64,000 nucleotides of DNA from Paraphysomonas bandaiensis (Eukaryota; Chrysophyceae). The notes beneath the pieces were generated by a model. That model saw only the letters and a program-made list of their open reading frames with translations. It ran no database searches and was not told where the DNA came from. The stretch spans positions 23,251-87,250 of the forward strand of contig CBFFRP010000303.1 in NCBI GenBank assembly GCA_965644295.1. Direction: 5' to 3'. Position 1 is the stretch's first letter, and each line of letters opens with the position of its first letter. Positions 31,049 through 41,964 of this stretch are shown piece after piece. Made by a program: the position numbers and the translations under genes.

Positions 31049-32023
31049 AAACATATCTCCGAAGACTGCATCTATTTCGTGAATTATATGTTTGCTCTAC
31101 CTGTATTGTTATTCATCATTATAAATAATTGAAATACTCTCGTTTGATGTTTCGAAAACTCAAGGTTCTAGTGGTTACTTTGAGTACCCTGTCAGTTTCG
31201 ACTGAGTTACGAAAAACTCTTGCACAAGTTTCCAGGACTGTGTAGAAATTAATTGTCGATTAATTGACGTTGTAGTCAATTATAATTACAATTATTACTT
31301 GCTATCCCAATTACTATAATCTGTAATTGAATTACAATTTTATTTATACTAAACTATGTACTCAAGTAGCTATACATCAGCTGTCAACATAACTTGTTCA
31401 ACTGTTATTTCATCCCAGAGGCGGCGATCATTTACCGTCCGGGTAAGTGAAGCCTTGTTGACACCTTGAACCTTCACGACTGCCTTTTCGAAGCAGCGTT
31501 ATGAATAATAGTGTTTGCCTTCCTCTTGTAAGGAATTTCAAGTCGTCCCGTAATTGCACCAGTTCGGCATGCTCTATTTACTTGGAATTTATTAAGATTT
31601 ATTGATTCACGTATATCCCTTAACGCGTAAATACAACAACATGGTACAAAGAAATATCAAATGACTGAATAATTACCAGGCTATATGCTATATAAGCAAG
31701 ATACGAAACTGTACAAGAGTATAAGATACGCTAATATGTGTAGTTCTAATGCTCTATTCAACTGCGTCTTGCTAATATACTATTAGACTTTATTCTTCAT
31801 GTGGAGTTTATATAATGAATCTTTATCTTCTAATTAATACGAAGTGTATCATTCATACTATAGACAGACAACATAGAGCATAGATAATTTCAATTTCAAT
31901 TATTGCAATTTAATATTTGACAAAATTCAAAGAGAATCAAATATTTGATACACAGCCCTGCTAATTTCTAGTTTGAAACTTCAAGGAAGCCATAATTGAT
32001 TCACACATTCTATGTACTACCTT
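31049..32023. other. Intergenic with degenerate AT-rich repeat
   Basis: No gene. The stretch near 31340-31450 (ACTCAAGTAGCTATACAT, then CAGAGGCGGCGATCA) is partly repeated at 51455-51510 and 52115-52210, so it is an old dispersed repeat. CACAGCCCTG at about 31952 and GCAGCCCTG near 51595 could be hAT-type ends of that family. Confidence 0.45.
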
Positions 32024-32845
32024 CCTTCAACAATGTCGAACTTGCATCTCTGCGTCGTGGTGTTTTGGAGGATAAGTACCGGAGATATTTCTCCGGGAAA
32101 CTAACGTGAGCCGAATATTTATAGTCAGCAGATATTGTTCCGCTTTCTGCCCACTCATGGCCAAATGTTTGTATGGCACAAGTGAAACTAATAAGTCTCA
32201 CTTGTGTAGACGTCGTTGAGCTTTGATGAATAAACAGGCATACGGGAATAGGCCCATCTTAAGAGCATACGGGATATTGGGCTGCCTGCTGCATCCAGGC
32301 TGTTCATGTTAAGGTCAGCAGTATCAACGTTTGACATTATACGTGAAGTATTAACTTAACAACAGAAGATAAACTTATACTCAATGCTGAGGATAATGAA
32401 TTACAATCAATATCTCCTATCATTCACCAATTTCATATTGTCTCTACTACCACTCATTTCTCGTACGATCTTACTTCGTTACTACAACTTGCATCAACGT
32501 CTCTATATTCCGTTTTACCACTATATACTTATCGTCATTCATTCTCACAGTGCGATTAACAAGAGCACAACTGTATACTACTGTAATTTTTATACCTTAC
32601 ACCTACAGCTTTCAATTGCTCTCATATAGCAGAACTCAACAAGGAGGTGTCAGGTATATCAACATTCCACTTTGAGTAATAGAGCAAAAGTGATTGCACC
32701 TCGGTGCTTGCGGTGACGCACAAGCAGCTTTTGTAACGTTATATAGTAGGATATCAGAGTTAAGTACTAGTTAAATTGTTTGGCTACGTTCTGACTCTTA
32801 CACGCCTATTACTAATAGTAAGACATTCACCACTGTACTATTTTG
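32024..32845 (+). repeat. SINE-like copy interrupted by an LTR
   Basis: Family landmarks GGATAAGTACCGGAGATATT, GGGCTGCCTGCTG, GTATATCAACATTCC and CACCTCGGTGCTTGC are present on both sides of an inserted LTR (32332-32641). More diverged than the copy at 15309. Confidence 0.75.
32332..32641 (-). repeat. Solo LTR of the outer copia family, minus strand
   Basis: On the minus strand it starts TGTTGAGTTCTGCTATATGA and continues GAGCAATTGAAAGCTGTA, matching the start of the LTR at 22-290 with substitutions, and ends near AATGTCA. It lies inside a SINE-like copy. No clean 5-bp duplication could be seen. Confidence 0.65.
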
Positions 32846-33025
32846 GAATGTGATGACTAATGACTAATGACACACCATCTAAAAGGTAATTTCAAACTTC
32901 GATTTCATACTACACGAATTCTCCTGCATTTAACAGAATCTGATCTTTAAAATTTCAAATAAATTGATTACTTCATTCATTTCTTCCAAAAGCATACGGT
33001 CTTAGCACTAAAAGTCAGAATTCAT

Positions 33026-34481
33026 TTACTTAAGACATTTTTTGAATTCAGACTCTAAAAAAGCGTTATCAATGTCTTTACCAATAACAATAACTTTGTT
33101 TTCTCCACCAGTTGTGTCGTTTTCAGATCCAATACAAAATGACGACGCTTGTATATCAAATACATCATGAACAGCCTGAAGGATATGGAGGTGGTTATCA
33201 CCTTTTACATGAAATACTCCTTTCATACGGAATATGCGACACTTTGGTTCGCTTGTGGAGGAATTCGAAATCGCTCCACTAGCTGCATGTCCTCCAGTCT
33301 CACCATCTGCGTCACTGAAGCTGTAGAGAAGTCCATCCAGTAGCACTTTGAGCATACCTAAATCGAGCTGTCCAGGAAAAGAGAAGCCATGGGTGGAGAG
33401 GCTAGATGCAAGGTGAGCAACATCAGACTGATCCTTATGACTATGATCATGATCGCCATGACTATGATCATGGGAATGTCCACAACAATTGGCCCCGGCA
33501 ATAACTGAGGAAACATCAGCAGTGGTGTAGCTCCGTGCATCCAGAACCCAGTCCGGACTTACATTCGCATAACAAGTTTGTCGGACTTCTGCGGATGAGT
33601 TAACGCCACGTACTGCACTTTCCACCACATTCATCTGGGCATGAAAAATAGAAGCTGAGTAAAGCAATGCCTAATGGGAAAACATGATTCCGCTCAATTA
33701 CCTGGTCTTGAGACAGGAGATCAGACTTGTTCAGAAGAATGCGATCCGCAAAAGCTAGCTGCATTTTCACGTCGCTGCTGGTATCTGGGGAGGCCGCACC
33801 ATACATAAGCCAATCTATTAATAATATTTCCTTTGCATACCTTTATCCGCCAAGTACTTTAGTATATTGACAGAATCCACAACAGTAACCACGCCATCTA
33901 GTTGTAATGCACTCTCCGCCTCCTCGTCTGCCCACAGAGAAGATATAATTGGTCCTGGATTAGCCACTCCAGTAGTCTCTATTAAGACATAATCGAATCT
34001 GTCCTTGTGCAAAACGAGTTGCTCCAGAGTTGCTAGAAGATCATCCTTAACAGAACAGCAAATACACCCATTACTGAGCTCAAAGAAGCCTGCGCAATAT
34101 CATTAAGACAATCACTAAACTGCACATAAACCTACCAGCTATATCTTCTCCATCAACACCACTTTTAGCAATCATGTTTTCGATTCCTGAGGTAACAGTG
34201 TTATCAGCCGCTGTCAAACGCATGCATGCTGAGAAGTCAATACCTAAACCAGAGCTGAATTCATTCTCTATTATCGCAATTCTCTTTCCATGATTGTGAC
34301 GAAGGAGATAATTCAATAGTGTTGTTTTCCCTGCAAGACATCAAACAGAGACAGCAGTCACGAGAATCCACCCACCACTTCCAAGAAACCCTGTTAAAAT
34401 AGACACCGGGATACGCTTGGAGACAACGGAATCCACCTCGACGAGTGTCGGTACATCTTCATCATCGTCCACGAAATCCAT
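33026..34481 (-). CDS. ZNG1: COG0523/CobW-type zinc metallochaperone GTPase (ZNG1-like)
   Basis: Five exons on the minus strand: 34376-34481, 34136-34330, 33841-34089, 33702-33814 and 33026-33634. They total 1,272 bp (423 residues). The family uses GTP to deliver metals, and eukaryotic ZNG1 loads zinc onto methionine aminopeptidase. Visible motifs are GFLGSGKTT (Walker A, about 30-38, across intron 1), NGCICCSVKDD (metal-binding CxCC, about 106-116), ETTGVANPGP (Walker B region) and LLNKSDLL (guanine specificity). A His-rich metal loop, CCGHSHDHSHGDHDHSHKD, lies near 271-289. A CobW C-terminal domain ends the protein (RMKGVFHVKG, VHDVFDIQ). The N-terminus reads DVPTLVEV where animal and fungal ZNG1 have a CPELVP-type docking motif, so partner recognition may differ. 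It is divergent from the 7TM gene across a TATG microsatellite. Confidence 0.92.
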
Positions 34482-34601
34482 TCCAGCCTATCAATATGTG
34501 AAGAGATGCTGCAGCCGTACAAAGAATAAGAATACTAGAAGATGAATGCGCAGGCCATGGAATACAATTGTATACCACTGTATAGCATATATATACACTG
34601 T

Positions 34602-34716
34602 ATGCATGTATGTATGTATGTATGTATGTATGTATGTATGTATGTATGTATGTATGTATGTATGTATGTATGTATGTATGTATGTATGCATGTATGTATG
34701 TATGTATGTATGTATG
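34602..34716 (+). repeat. (TATG)n microsatellite in a divergent promoter
   Basis: About 28 tetranucleotide units with two interruptions, between the ZNG1-like start (34481, minus) and the 7TM start (34811, plus). All six frames are open through it, so ORFs here are artefacts. Confidence 0.97.
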
Positions 34717-34810
34717 GCTGGGAGTTGGTCTCTTATATGAAGTGAGGCATGTGTGAGGTTTAGAAGTTTCCGCTGCTGAGCGGGTCAATATATAGGATCA
34801 AGTTACTCTA

Positions 34811-35968
34811 ATGTCAGGCGATAACAATCAAACTGTGGTGATATCAATCTGTCTCTGCTTTGCGACTCTCTCTCTGTTTGCTTCTGTTATTACTCTCATT
34901 TTAATTAAACGACTCAAGAAATGGAATGGATATTTGCAGCTAGTTGTCAGTTTAACGATATGTCAAATAGCTTATGACATCGGCTTTTATCCGTTGCCTT
35001 GGTTTTATACTCGAGTGGGAGAGTTGCTGTTCATATTGTTAAACACATCTGGTGGTCTCGCGAGCTCTCTATGGAGTAACGCTATTATCCTCGTAACGTG
35101 TCATATAGTTATGCATTTACGCTCTGTGGATATTATAAAAATGGTATGTATTTGTCCGCCTGTTTGGTTGTCGTGATATATTTTACAGTACCCGCTTTAT
35201 TTTACTTTGGTTATGGTACCGTCGTTGTCGGTAGCAATAGTATCAGCTGTTTTTCCTGACAGCAGTTATACCCAAATGGCTTACTTGGCTATCCGATCAT
35301 TATCTATTCTAGTGAATATAGTCGCGATATTGATTATATTCTGCAAGATATCACGTATGCAAAAGGAAGGTGATGTACGTGAAGACCCCAACTGTAACCC
35401 AGTATTCGTGCTTTCCAAGCGATTGGTATACTACTGCATGGTTCAGACTGTTACACGGATAGGTTCATCTTGGTACCAGCTTCAATATGGGTTCGGCGGT
35501 ACATATGATGCAGACAGTGCAAGCACCCTTGAGACTGCAGTCTATTTCAGCGAGTTTATTCTCAATCCTTCTGCTGGCATTGGGTATCTACTAGTGTTCT
35601 TATACATTCAGCCAGATGCCGTTGGGGAATTGAGAAGCCTTTTGCGGCCGCGAAAATTTAGTAGGAAAAAACGTTTATGCGGTCCCCGGGAATCGCTTCT
35701 GGATGGTATTGCTGATGATTTCACGGACCCAATGCTCTCGGAAGAGAGTGCAAACAACAATTCCCTGCGTCGGCGCAGTTCCAGCAGCCAAGACAGCTCA
35801 TTTTTTCCAATGCTGGGGTGGAGCCCAGGAACTGCTCCGACAGTTTTCCCATTGCTAGGCATGGACGAAGATGGTCTTGCCCAGGAGATTGATCGTAGGT
35901 ACTCACAAGCTGTGTTCACTCCTACCCGGAAGCACATGGGAACTGCATCTCAAGCTCCTTCGAGCTGA
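34811..35968 (+). CDS. Seven-transmembrane, GPCR-like receptor
   Basis: Two exons, 34811-35143 and 35189-35968, sum to 1,113 bp (370 residues). Seven hydrophobic helices can be placed, with landmarks: VISICLCFATLSLFASVITL (TM1), LQLVVSLTICQIAYDIGF (TM2), a segment around SSLWSNAIILVTCHIVM (TM3), FTLVMVPSLSVAIVSAVF (TM4), SILVNIVAILIIFCKI (TM5), VYYCMVQTVTRIGSSW (TM6) and NPSAGIGYLLVFLYIQP (TM7). The C-tail is Ser-rich and basic (RRRSSSSQDSS), typical of a phosphorylated receptor tail. TM topology suggests a cAMP-receptor/secretin-like protist GPCR, but no family signature is decisive. Ligand unknown. The intron donor GTATGT and acceptor TTTTACAG are good. Confidence 0.75.
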
Positions 35969-36239
35969 CAGAGTACTCCAAAGTTATAGTTTTCGTCTTC
36001 TACCTTATTCTTGAGCTTACCCTCGCAACTCGATTAATTTTAGATTATAAATTGTGTTAGTGTTGAAAATATTTTTACCTGATTTTCTCGCAAGCTGTAA
36101 AATTCTCTGTGTGGATACCTCCACACCGCGCAGTTCTTTTCACGGGTTGAACTAGGGATTCACGAAAAGGTATTCTAAACTAACATTGTGGGTTCAGAAT
36201 AGTAGAGCATGTGTTTTGATATGTACTCATTGAGTCGCC

Positions 36240-38283
36240 ATGGATTTCTTGTTACTTGGCATTGACTTTTCTTACACATGCAACATTATATGCAGCAAAG
36301 TTCCTTGTGGATTCCTGGGAGTTGTTTTCACGATTTTATTGCTGATACATGCTTGTTTACAGATCGACCTTCGACATGAACTGCTTCCCCCACAATCACC
36401 GCTGCAGCGGCAACTGGAATTGATATCATATACACAGACGGTATGTATGTAAACAATATGAAATGATGTAAATGTCGGCAGTCATCGCGGAGTTCTGTTC
36501 ACACTTTGTGTAATGTTCGTACTCCTACTTATTCTGCCAATAGCACCCTGTGCTTTACAGGACTGATGTTTTCACTTTATGCGATAGCATACGACAATTG
36601 CTACTGCATCATTCGCATCTTCACATTTTAGAATATTGTTTCTTGTACTTATGACATTAACATATGTATGTTATCAGGTACCGATCTTATTATCTCACAA
36701 CCATCGCTGCAGCGGCAACTGGAATCGATATCATATACACAGACGGTATGTATGTAAACAATATGAAATGATGTAAATGTCGGCAGTCATCGCGGAGTTC
36801 TGTTCACACTTTGTGTAATGTTCGTACTCCTACTTATTCTGCCAATAGTACCCTGTGCTTTACAGGACTGATGTTTTCACTTTATGCGATAGCATACGAC
36901 AATTGCTACTGCATCATTCGCATCTTCACATTTTAGAATATTGTTTCTTGTACTTATGACAATAACATATGTATGTTATCAGGTACCGATCTTATTATCT
37001 CACAACCATCGCTGCAGCGGCAACTGGAATCGATATCATATACACAGACGGTATGTATGTAAACAATATGAAATGATGTAAATGTCGGCAGTCATCGCGG
37101 AGTTCTGTTCACACTTTGTGTAATGTTCGTACTCCTACTTATTCTGCCAATAGTACCCTGTGCTTTACAGGACTGATGTTTTCACTTTATGCGATAGCAT
37201 ACGACAATTGCTACTGCATCATTCGCATCTTCACATTTTAGAATATTGTTTCTTGTACTTATGACAATAACATATGTATGTTATCAGGTACCGATCTTAT
37301 TATCTCACAACCATCGCTGCAGCGGCAACTGGAATCGATATCATATACACAGACGGTATGTATGTAAACAATATGAAATGATGTAAATGTCGGCAGTCAT
37401 CGCGGAGTTCTGTTCACACTTTGTGTAATGTTCGTACTCCTACTTATTCTGCCAATAGTACCCTGTGCTTTACAGGACTGATGTTTTCACTTTATGCGAT
37501 AGCATACGACAATTGCTACTGCATCATTCGCATCTTCACATTTTAGAATATTGTTTCTTGTACTTATGACATTGACATATGTATGTTATCAGGTACCGAT
37601 CTTATTATCTCACAACCATCGCTGCAGCGGCAACTGGAATCGATATCATATACACAGACGGTATGTATGTAAACAATATGAAATGATGTAAATGTCGGCA
37701 GTCATCGCGGAGTTCTGTTCACACTTTGTGTAATGTTCGTACTCCTACTTATTCTGCCAATAGTACCCTGTGCTTTACAGGACTGATGTTTTCACTTTAT
37801 GCGATAGCATACGACAATTGCTACTGCATCATTCGCATCTTCACGTTTTAGAATATTGTTTCTTGTACTTATGACATTGACATATGTATGTTATCAGGTA
37901 CCGATCTTATTATCTCACAACCATCGCTGCAGCGGCAACTGGAATCGATATCATATACACAGACGGTATGTATGTAAACGATATGAACAAGATGTAAATG
38001 TCGGCAGTCATCGCGGAGTTCTGTTCACACTTTGTGTAATGTTCGTACTCCTACTTATTCTGCCAATAGTACCCTGTGCTTTACAGGACTGATGTTTTCA
38101 CTTTATGCGATAGCATACGACAATTGCTACTGCATCATTCGCATCTTCACGTTTTAGAATATTGTTTCTTGTACTTATGACATTGACATATGTATGTTAT
38201 CAGGTACCGATCTTATTATCTCACAACCATCGCTGCAGCGGCAACTGGAATCGATATCATATACACAGACGGTATGTATGTAA
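36240..38283 (+). CDS. Predicted repeat protein from a tandem two-exon array (unrecognised)
   Basis: The first exon (36240-36440) starts with ATG and a hydrophobic N-terminus (CGFLGVVFTILLLIHACL near 23-40). The 305-bp array then offers a 94-nt exon (starts 36544, 36849, 37154, 37459, 37764, 38070) and a 68-nt exon (starts 36678, 36983, 37288, 37593, 37898, 38204) in each unit. They are separated by introns of 103-104 nt (GTATGT...AATAG) and 40 nt (GTTTCT...ATCAG). 94+68 = 162, so every unit adds 54 codons in the same frame. The last unit reads into a stop at 38281-38283, giving about 394 residues. The first exon ends in the same peptide as the 68-nt exons (LQRQLE, ISYTQT), in the same frame. 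No known domain. The 40-nt intron donor is weak. The alternative is a non-coding satellite. Confidence 0.42.
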
Positions 38284-38409
38284 ACGATATGAACAAGATG
38301 TAAATGTCGGCAGTCATCGCGGAGTTCTGTTCACACTTTGTGTGACATGTTTTCACTTTATGCGATAGCATATGACAATTGCTATTACATTATTCTCAAC
38401 TTCGCATGA
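36384..38409 (+). repeat. 305-bp tandem array, about 6.6 units
   Basis: The palindrome CCGCTGCAGCGG or its CGCTGCAGCGG core recurs at about 36402, 36707, 37012, 37317, 37622, 37927 and 38233. Spacing is 305 bp (306 once). Units are almost identical. The last two share variants (AACGATATGAACAAGATG in place of AACAATATGAAATGATG), pointing to recent duplication, and the last unit has a deletion and diverges. Confidence 0.97.
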
Positions 38410-38673
38410 TTGAGTTGTTTTATTTTGGTGCTCGAAGAACTCATACTTGAAGAGCAGTTTTTTCTTGGCGCATATTAATCCTTTTTTGGCAGGAGACTGC
38501 ATAATATTTCACTTCGCACTTTATATACCTTTACTCTAGATTCACAATACTAAGATATTTCGTTTGTAACTGTGGTATAAGTATGATTCGAGTATCCTTT
38601 ACTGTTATTAGTCTTGTACCACTGTTTCATTGGGTCGCTATTTCACATCTATGAAATATAAATAATTCTATGG

Positions 38674-39710
38674 GGGATATATTATTCAACCTAGTCAATT
38701 TGGTGGACTTTCCTAGTCATTCCATTTTCGGTGTAAAAACCTAGTCAAAGCCATAAATGACTCAACCTAGCCAATTGTAGTATTAAACCTAGTCGTCCTT
38801 ATATCCATTGATTACACATTGCGACTGTCTAAGATACGTGCATACACCACACAACATATTGATGGCTCGTAGAGCATCACAACAAGCATAACAATTCATT
38901 CATATCTACATAACAGTGTATGTGTATGTATATGCAGCATATCTGTATAGCTTATTAGTGTACGATGGGTCTCTTATCAGTGTTATGAAGAGGAGGAGGA
39001 GTGGTCAGTGTAGCTGTGCTGTGGACATACCCCCATGAATATACGTAGACAGGCACCTGGAGATCTTCATACGCTATGAGTGAGATCGCTTCCCTTCCTT
39101 CAGCGACTTGCTTGTTGAATGAGCGACTGCTTTGACTTCCAGGAGGGCATGAATACCCCATGTTTCTAGACCGATTAAGAAAAAAGAGGGGTTTTCATGT
39201 CAAAGTCTGTGTATTCGTAAAAACAACATCACTGAAATGGACTGCCTTTCCAGGAGCAGATCAAACGATGAGGAGTCCGTTGTACAGTGGAGCCCTTTAA
39301 TCTCTCTGCCACGGGATGGATCACTGGCAGTCTCCCTCAATAGTCTCTTGATGCTCCCATTATGATATGTACACTGCAGTGGTTGTGACCTGTACATTAC
39401 AGTGGTTATGATATGTACACTGCAGTGATATTGTGACCTCTACCTGCAGTGGTTGTGACCTGTACATTACAGTGGTTATGATATGTACACCACAGTGGTT
39501 GTGACCTGTGCATTACAGTGGTTATGATATGTACACCACAGTATTTGCTAGAGTATGCTCCCACGTTTGACTAGGTGAATACCCTATTCCACCTAGTCAA
39601 CCTAGTCATTGTAAAGTTAAAAATCTAATTATTTAATGACTAGGTTTTTACACCAATTTTGGTGTGACTAGGAAATTCCACCAAATTGACTAGGTCGAAA
39701 AATAGATCCC
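38674..39710. mobile_element. MULE-like non-autonomous DNA transposon, 1,037 bp
   Basis: Long terminal inverted repeats of about 80 bp (GGGATATATTATTCAACCTA at the left, the matching complement ending GATCCC at the right) share CCTAGTCAATTTGGTGGA and GGTGTAAAAACCTAGTCA. A 9-bp target duplication ATTCTATGG flanks it (38665-38673 and 39711-39719). Many CCTAGTC heptamers fill the subterminal regions and may be transposase-binding sites. No transposase is encoded. The interior holds two short minus frames (38955-39161 and 39200-39397) and a minisatellite. A 9-bp duplication with long TIRs is typical of Mutator-type elements. Confidence 0.85.
39354..39541. repeat. Minisatellite inside the MULE-like element
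   Basis: Repeats of a roughly 25-bp unit alternating GTGGTTATGATATGTACA and GTGGTTGTGACCTGTACA, about seven imperfect copies. Confidence 0.85.
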
Positions 39711-39812
39711 ATTCTATGGGTTACTTAATCATGTTACCTAAATGACATATACAAGAAACACACTTCCGCGGGGGGCATGAGAAATGAGAAAGCCATTGAC
39801 CATACTTTCATT

Positions 39813-41045
39813 CAGGGCCTGTAACCGTTAATGGTAATGGGCCTTTAATGGTATTGCCATATAATAATTGCCGGGAACTATTATTATACCCAAAAACTCT
39901 AAAACAATCATTGAAAATATGCAACAACTAACAAAGTAAGTATACTCTGTATTTATGCCATATATTAAGCAACGATGATGGCCAAGAATATTGATGGCAG
40001 TGTAATTTATAGAGTCTTCTTCCGAGTGGATTCAGAGTATCCTTTGTATCATATTTGTTCGTTGTGCAATGATCGCCTTAAACAAGATATAAAGCGAGGT
40101 TACACGACTTGTGTGAATCATATATAACCAAGCACGGCGCCAAACATGCGGATTTTTTGGCAAGTGGAATTCGAGAGAAATTTCGAAAATGAAAGACTTC
40201 ACGGGGGCGATTTATTGTCTTTATAAGAAGAAAGTATTTCTTATTCCGGTGGCTGGAATGGATAGCAATGAACGACGATCCATTTACAGAATGTTGTTAC
40301 GCTCGCCTTACATATAGTGGAACCAATTTGTACCAAGCCCGCTAGTTATTTGATATATACTACAAGAATTTCCAGAACTGCATCCATACCTTTCTATGAA
40401 TGCAAGATATTGTTGCCAGTACAATTTTTGAGAAGTAGGTAGTGGCTAAAATTCAAGGGAATGATGAAAGAGAGTTGACAGGCAATGAGAGAAGAGCAGT
40501 TAGACGTTTGCAACTGGATTCATCCCTTGATATTGGTGCACTCGACAGAAATAATGAGGGCAAGAGTGAAGGAACTGATTTGCACAGCGTGTTCTGGACA
40601 GCGCCGAGGTGACCAAGAGAGCTCGACTTGGTACCTATGAGTTCAACTACCGCTGCTTGCTTCATATTGAAGAACAATCTAATGTTGTTGAGAGGCTCTT
40701 TATTCGTGCAAAGTTGGTAATCACACCTGAATCTATATCGTCTAGAATCGTTGCTATTCCTACATGTTGCAGGATGCTTATACCCTTCATGAAGCCCTGC
40801 AAGAAGATCCTGATGTGCCAGTGGAGAGAGAGAAGTAGTTACAATTCGTAGTCTGCTACTTAACTAAAAATTAGTAATTAAGGGAGCACCGTACTATCTA
40901 ATATGGACAGTATTATCTAATTGAAGTTTCAGTAGGTATTAATGGCAATTATTAATGGATGGCCATTATAATTGCCGGGACATTTTTCATTAATGCCATC
41001 AAAATTTCCGGGAACTGAACTACCATTAATGGTTACCAGGCCCTG
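39813..41045 (+). mobile_element. Degenerate hAT DNA transposon, 1,233 bp
   Basis: Ends are imperfect inverted repeats starting CAGGGCCTG (left CAGGGCCTGTAACCGTTAAT, right the complement of CAGGGCCTGGTAACCATTAA). An 8-bp target duplication CTTTCATT lies at 39805-39812 and 41046-41053. Both are hAT hallmarks. The interior carries transposase remnants. The element is non-autonomous now. Confidence 0.92.
39974..40850 (+). pseudogene. hAT transposase remnants (BED finger and C-terminal dimerisation region)
   Basis: Near 39974 a frame gives HICSLCNDRLKQDIKRGYTT followed by CVNHI, a BED-like zinc finger, ending in a stop. Near 40670-40810 another frame gives SNVVERLFIRAKLVITPESI, the conserved hAT C-terminal dimerisation motif. 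The parts are in different frames with stops between, and the catalytic core is not recognisable. Confidence 0.75.
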
Positions 41046-41182
41046 CTTTCATTCATGTGAGGAGAAGCATGTAAGACCCAAACAGCGGGGATGGGGCGAC
41101 TTGAAATACTAGCCCTTTCCTGTACACAGCTAACCCCAACTAATAAATGCTGAGTTTTGCTTATTTGCAAGATTGATGCTAT

Positions 41183-41276
41183 CGTTGAGTTGTGCCGCTG
41201 GTTAGCAATTAAAAGCTGTACTGTATTGCTAATGGTATTTGAATTATGACCGTTCGTTGAATAATACAGTGGTAGA
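41183..41276 (+). repeat. Fragment of the outer copia-family LTR
   Basis: Shares GTTGAGTT and AGCAATTAAAAGCTGTA and TTGAATTATGACCGTT with 22-115, with substitutions. It breaks off where the next SINE-like copy begins. Confidence 0.65.
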
Positions 41277-41277
41277 C

Positions 41278-41417
41278 CCTCAACAAAGTCGGCCTCGCAC
41301 CATGTCGTGGTGTTCTGGGGGATAAGTACCGGAGATACTCTACGGGAATCCAACATGAGCCGCATATATATAGTCAGCAGATAATTTTCTTTCCACTCAT
41401 AGCCTAATGCTTGAGTA
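41278..41417 (+). repeat. Truncated SINE-like copy
   Basis: CCCTCAACAAAGTCGGCCTC, GTGGTGTTCTGGGGGATAAG and CTCATAGCCTAATGCTTG are present, and the remainder of the family sequence is missing. It abuts an LTR fragment. Confidence 0.8.
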
Positions 41418-41964
41418 GAGTCCACACGACTCTGTCTCACATATACAAGACTCCGCCTTTCAGAGATACAAGGAGAGACTCCGGGATCTACAACGAGAGC
41501 GACCCGACCCTACTTAGTTGGAGTGTCGCCCTTCTCAAGAGCCTCTCCAGCCAGTAGAGCTTGTAATACCTCAATATCGCAGGTTGAGCAATTCTGGTCG
41601 GGGTCTATAACCGATGCCTCTAGCTGGAAGATGTGTTTGGCACCTATTGCTAAAGGTAAGACTTTCGTATATATGCAACTTCTAACCAAAATGTCAAACA
41701 CTGATAGTATGTATCATTTATCAGTATTAATGTTTGATGCCGGATAAATTGAAAAAATGATTATGAATTATTATGATTATTATATTAAATGCAAGATTGT
41801 CGTAAATGATATAAAACGAAGCGTTGCAAATCTTACATACATAGAGTTCACGTTAGAAAATATGATGAGTCCAAGGGTAATACGCGTACTACAGGATTAT
41901 AAGAAAATAAACAAAGAATTTTGTCACACTTTGCGGTCTCGCGTAATGACCAGCAAGACAAGTA
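41418..41964. other. Intergenic, with a possible gene fragment
   Basis: A minus frame at 41510-41701 (63 codons, with EALEKGD near its end) has protein-like composition but no family match. The rest is AT-rich 3' flank of the methyltransferase gene. Confidence 0.4.

Noticed and set aside
34462-34788. ORFs across the shorter TATG run
   Set aside because: Same artefact. The flanking genes start outside it on both sides.
37856-38368. 78- and 68-codon ORFs beginning MFLVLMTL inside the 305-bp array
   Set aside because: They run through the predicted introns in another frame, occur only where variants remove a stop, and lack the frame continuity of the two-exon reading.
36384-38409. CRISPR-like or immune repeat array
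   Set aside because: The whole 305-bp unit is repeated with no unique spacers, in a eukaryotic gene context.
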